From positions 1 through 14,732 of the forward strand of contig JAAZGX010000056.1 in the NCBI GenBank assembly GCA_012511005.1: 14,732 nt of DNA, in the 5' to 3' direction. Made by a program: the position numbers and the translations under genes. Numbering within the stretch: position 1 is the first letter of the stretch; every line of letters begins with the position of its first letter. The DNA comes from Clostridiales bacterium (GTDB lineage Bacteria; Bacillota; Clostridia; Oscillospirales; Acutalibacteraceae). Below, one piece after another: positions 14,427-14,732 of the stretch. Below the pieces are notes generated by a model that made no database searches, was not told the origin of the DNA, and saw only the letters and a program-made list of their open reading frames with translations.

Positions 14427-14732
14427 TGAAATAGTAATCGAAATAGAGGATTACACATCAGAGGGGGGCGGCATAGGCCGCTATAACGGGCTTGCTGTAT
14501 TTGTGCCCGAAACGGCGGCAGGCGATACTATTTTATGCCATATTATTAAGGTCAAAAAAAATTATGCCATAGGAAAGATGAAAAAAATAATAACACCGTC
14601 AAAGGACAGAGAGAAAAGTGATTGCCCCGCATTTCCGCGCTGCGGCGGCTGTTCCTTTAGGCATATAACATATGAAGCGGAGCTAAAGCATAAGCAAAAG
14701 CATGTTGAGGACGCGTTTTTCAGAATAGGCGG
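14410..14732 (+). CDS. RlmD/TrmA-family 23S rRNA (uracil-5-)-methyltransferase, N-terminal part (cut by window end)
   Basis: 107 codons are visible before the window ends. They start at an ATG inside the previous gene, with GAGG 9 bases upstream (a 17-base overlap). Residues about 3-62 form a TRAM-type RNA-binding domain (EIEDYTSEGGGIGRYNGLAV, VPETAAGDTI). These lead into the iron-sulfur cysteine cluster DCPAFPRCGGCSFRHITYEAEL (Cys72, Cys78, Cys81). This order is that of the RlmD/RlmCD/TrmA family, which makes 5-methyluridine in 23S rRNA with S-adenosylmethionine. The SAM-binding domain and the fourth cluster cysteine lie outside the window, so which uridine it modifies cannot be told. Together with the RNase M5-like gene it forms an rRNA-processing pair. 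Confidence 0.88.
   Translation, partial: MLKKNDEIVIEIEDYTSEGGGIGRYNGLAVFVPETAAGDTILCHIIKVKKNYAIGKMKKIITPSKDREKSDCPAFPRCGGCSFRHITYEAELKHKQKHVEDAFFRIG

Noticed and set aside
1..14732. CRISPR array, tRNA, insertion sequence or integrase
   Set aside because: I saw no regularly spaced direct repeats, cloverleaf, transposase motif or terminal repeats. The remaining genes are housekeeping types.

Overview
The window looks like chromosome of a low-to-moderate GC Bacillota (Firmicutes), probably a gut-type Clostridia of the Oscillospirales sort. This rests on strong AGGAGG-type ribosome sites, TTG starts, sigma-A-like promoters, a DctA/YdcZ-family membrane protein, a toprim-DUF4093 RNase M5-like gene and a single-TM exported protein of a type I associate with Clostridia. 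The taxonomic call is inference; no rRNA is present.

Left part (1-4144, minus strand): one operon reading right to left, proB, proA, an FAD-dependent oxidoreductase, and a membrane-anchored protein. It is driven by a promoter at about 4165-4193 with a leader too short for a T-box. ProB and ProA make glutamate-5-semialdehyde for proline; the oxidoreductase is tightly coupled to proA but its substrate is unknown. The last gene is split by an in-frame TAG at 340-342, and the rest of the protein stays open in the same frame to position 37.

Middle (4256-7365): ychF (+) diverges from the pro operon. It is followed by a small YdcZ-family membrane protein whose ribosome site lies inside a long perfect hairpin. 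On the opposite strand sit two damaged-looking genes: a NUDIX-like protein with a second uncharacterised domain, and a C-terminally shortened family-4-like uracil-DNA glycosylase. They seem to be the remains of a small nucleotide/DNA maintenance pair with its own promoter.

Right part (7453-14732, plus strand): a compact housekeeping run, alaS, a HIT protein, comEC, holA, an RNase M5-like toprim gene, and the start of an RlmD/TrmA-family 23S rRNA methyltransferase cut by the window end. Gaps are 3-25 bases, with one overlap. The ComEC protein keeps the membrane channel domain, but its C-terminal domain lacks the metal-binding histidines of the usual metallo-beta-lactamase fold.

I found no CRISPR array, tRNA, rRNA or insertion sequence. 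The most interesting items are the amber-split exported protein, the hairpin over the ydcZ-like ribosome site, the degenerate ComEC C-terminus, and the decaying NUDIX/UDG pair. I did not find a convincing new multi-gene system.
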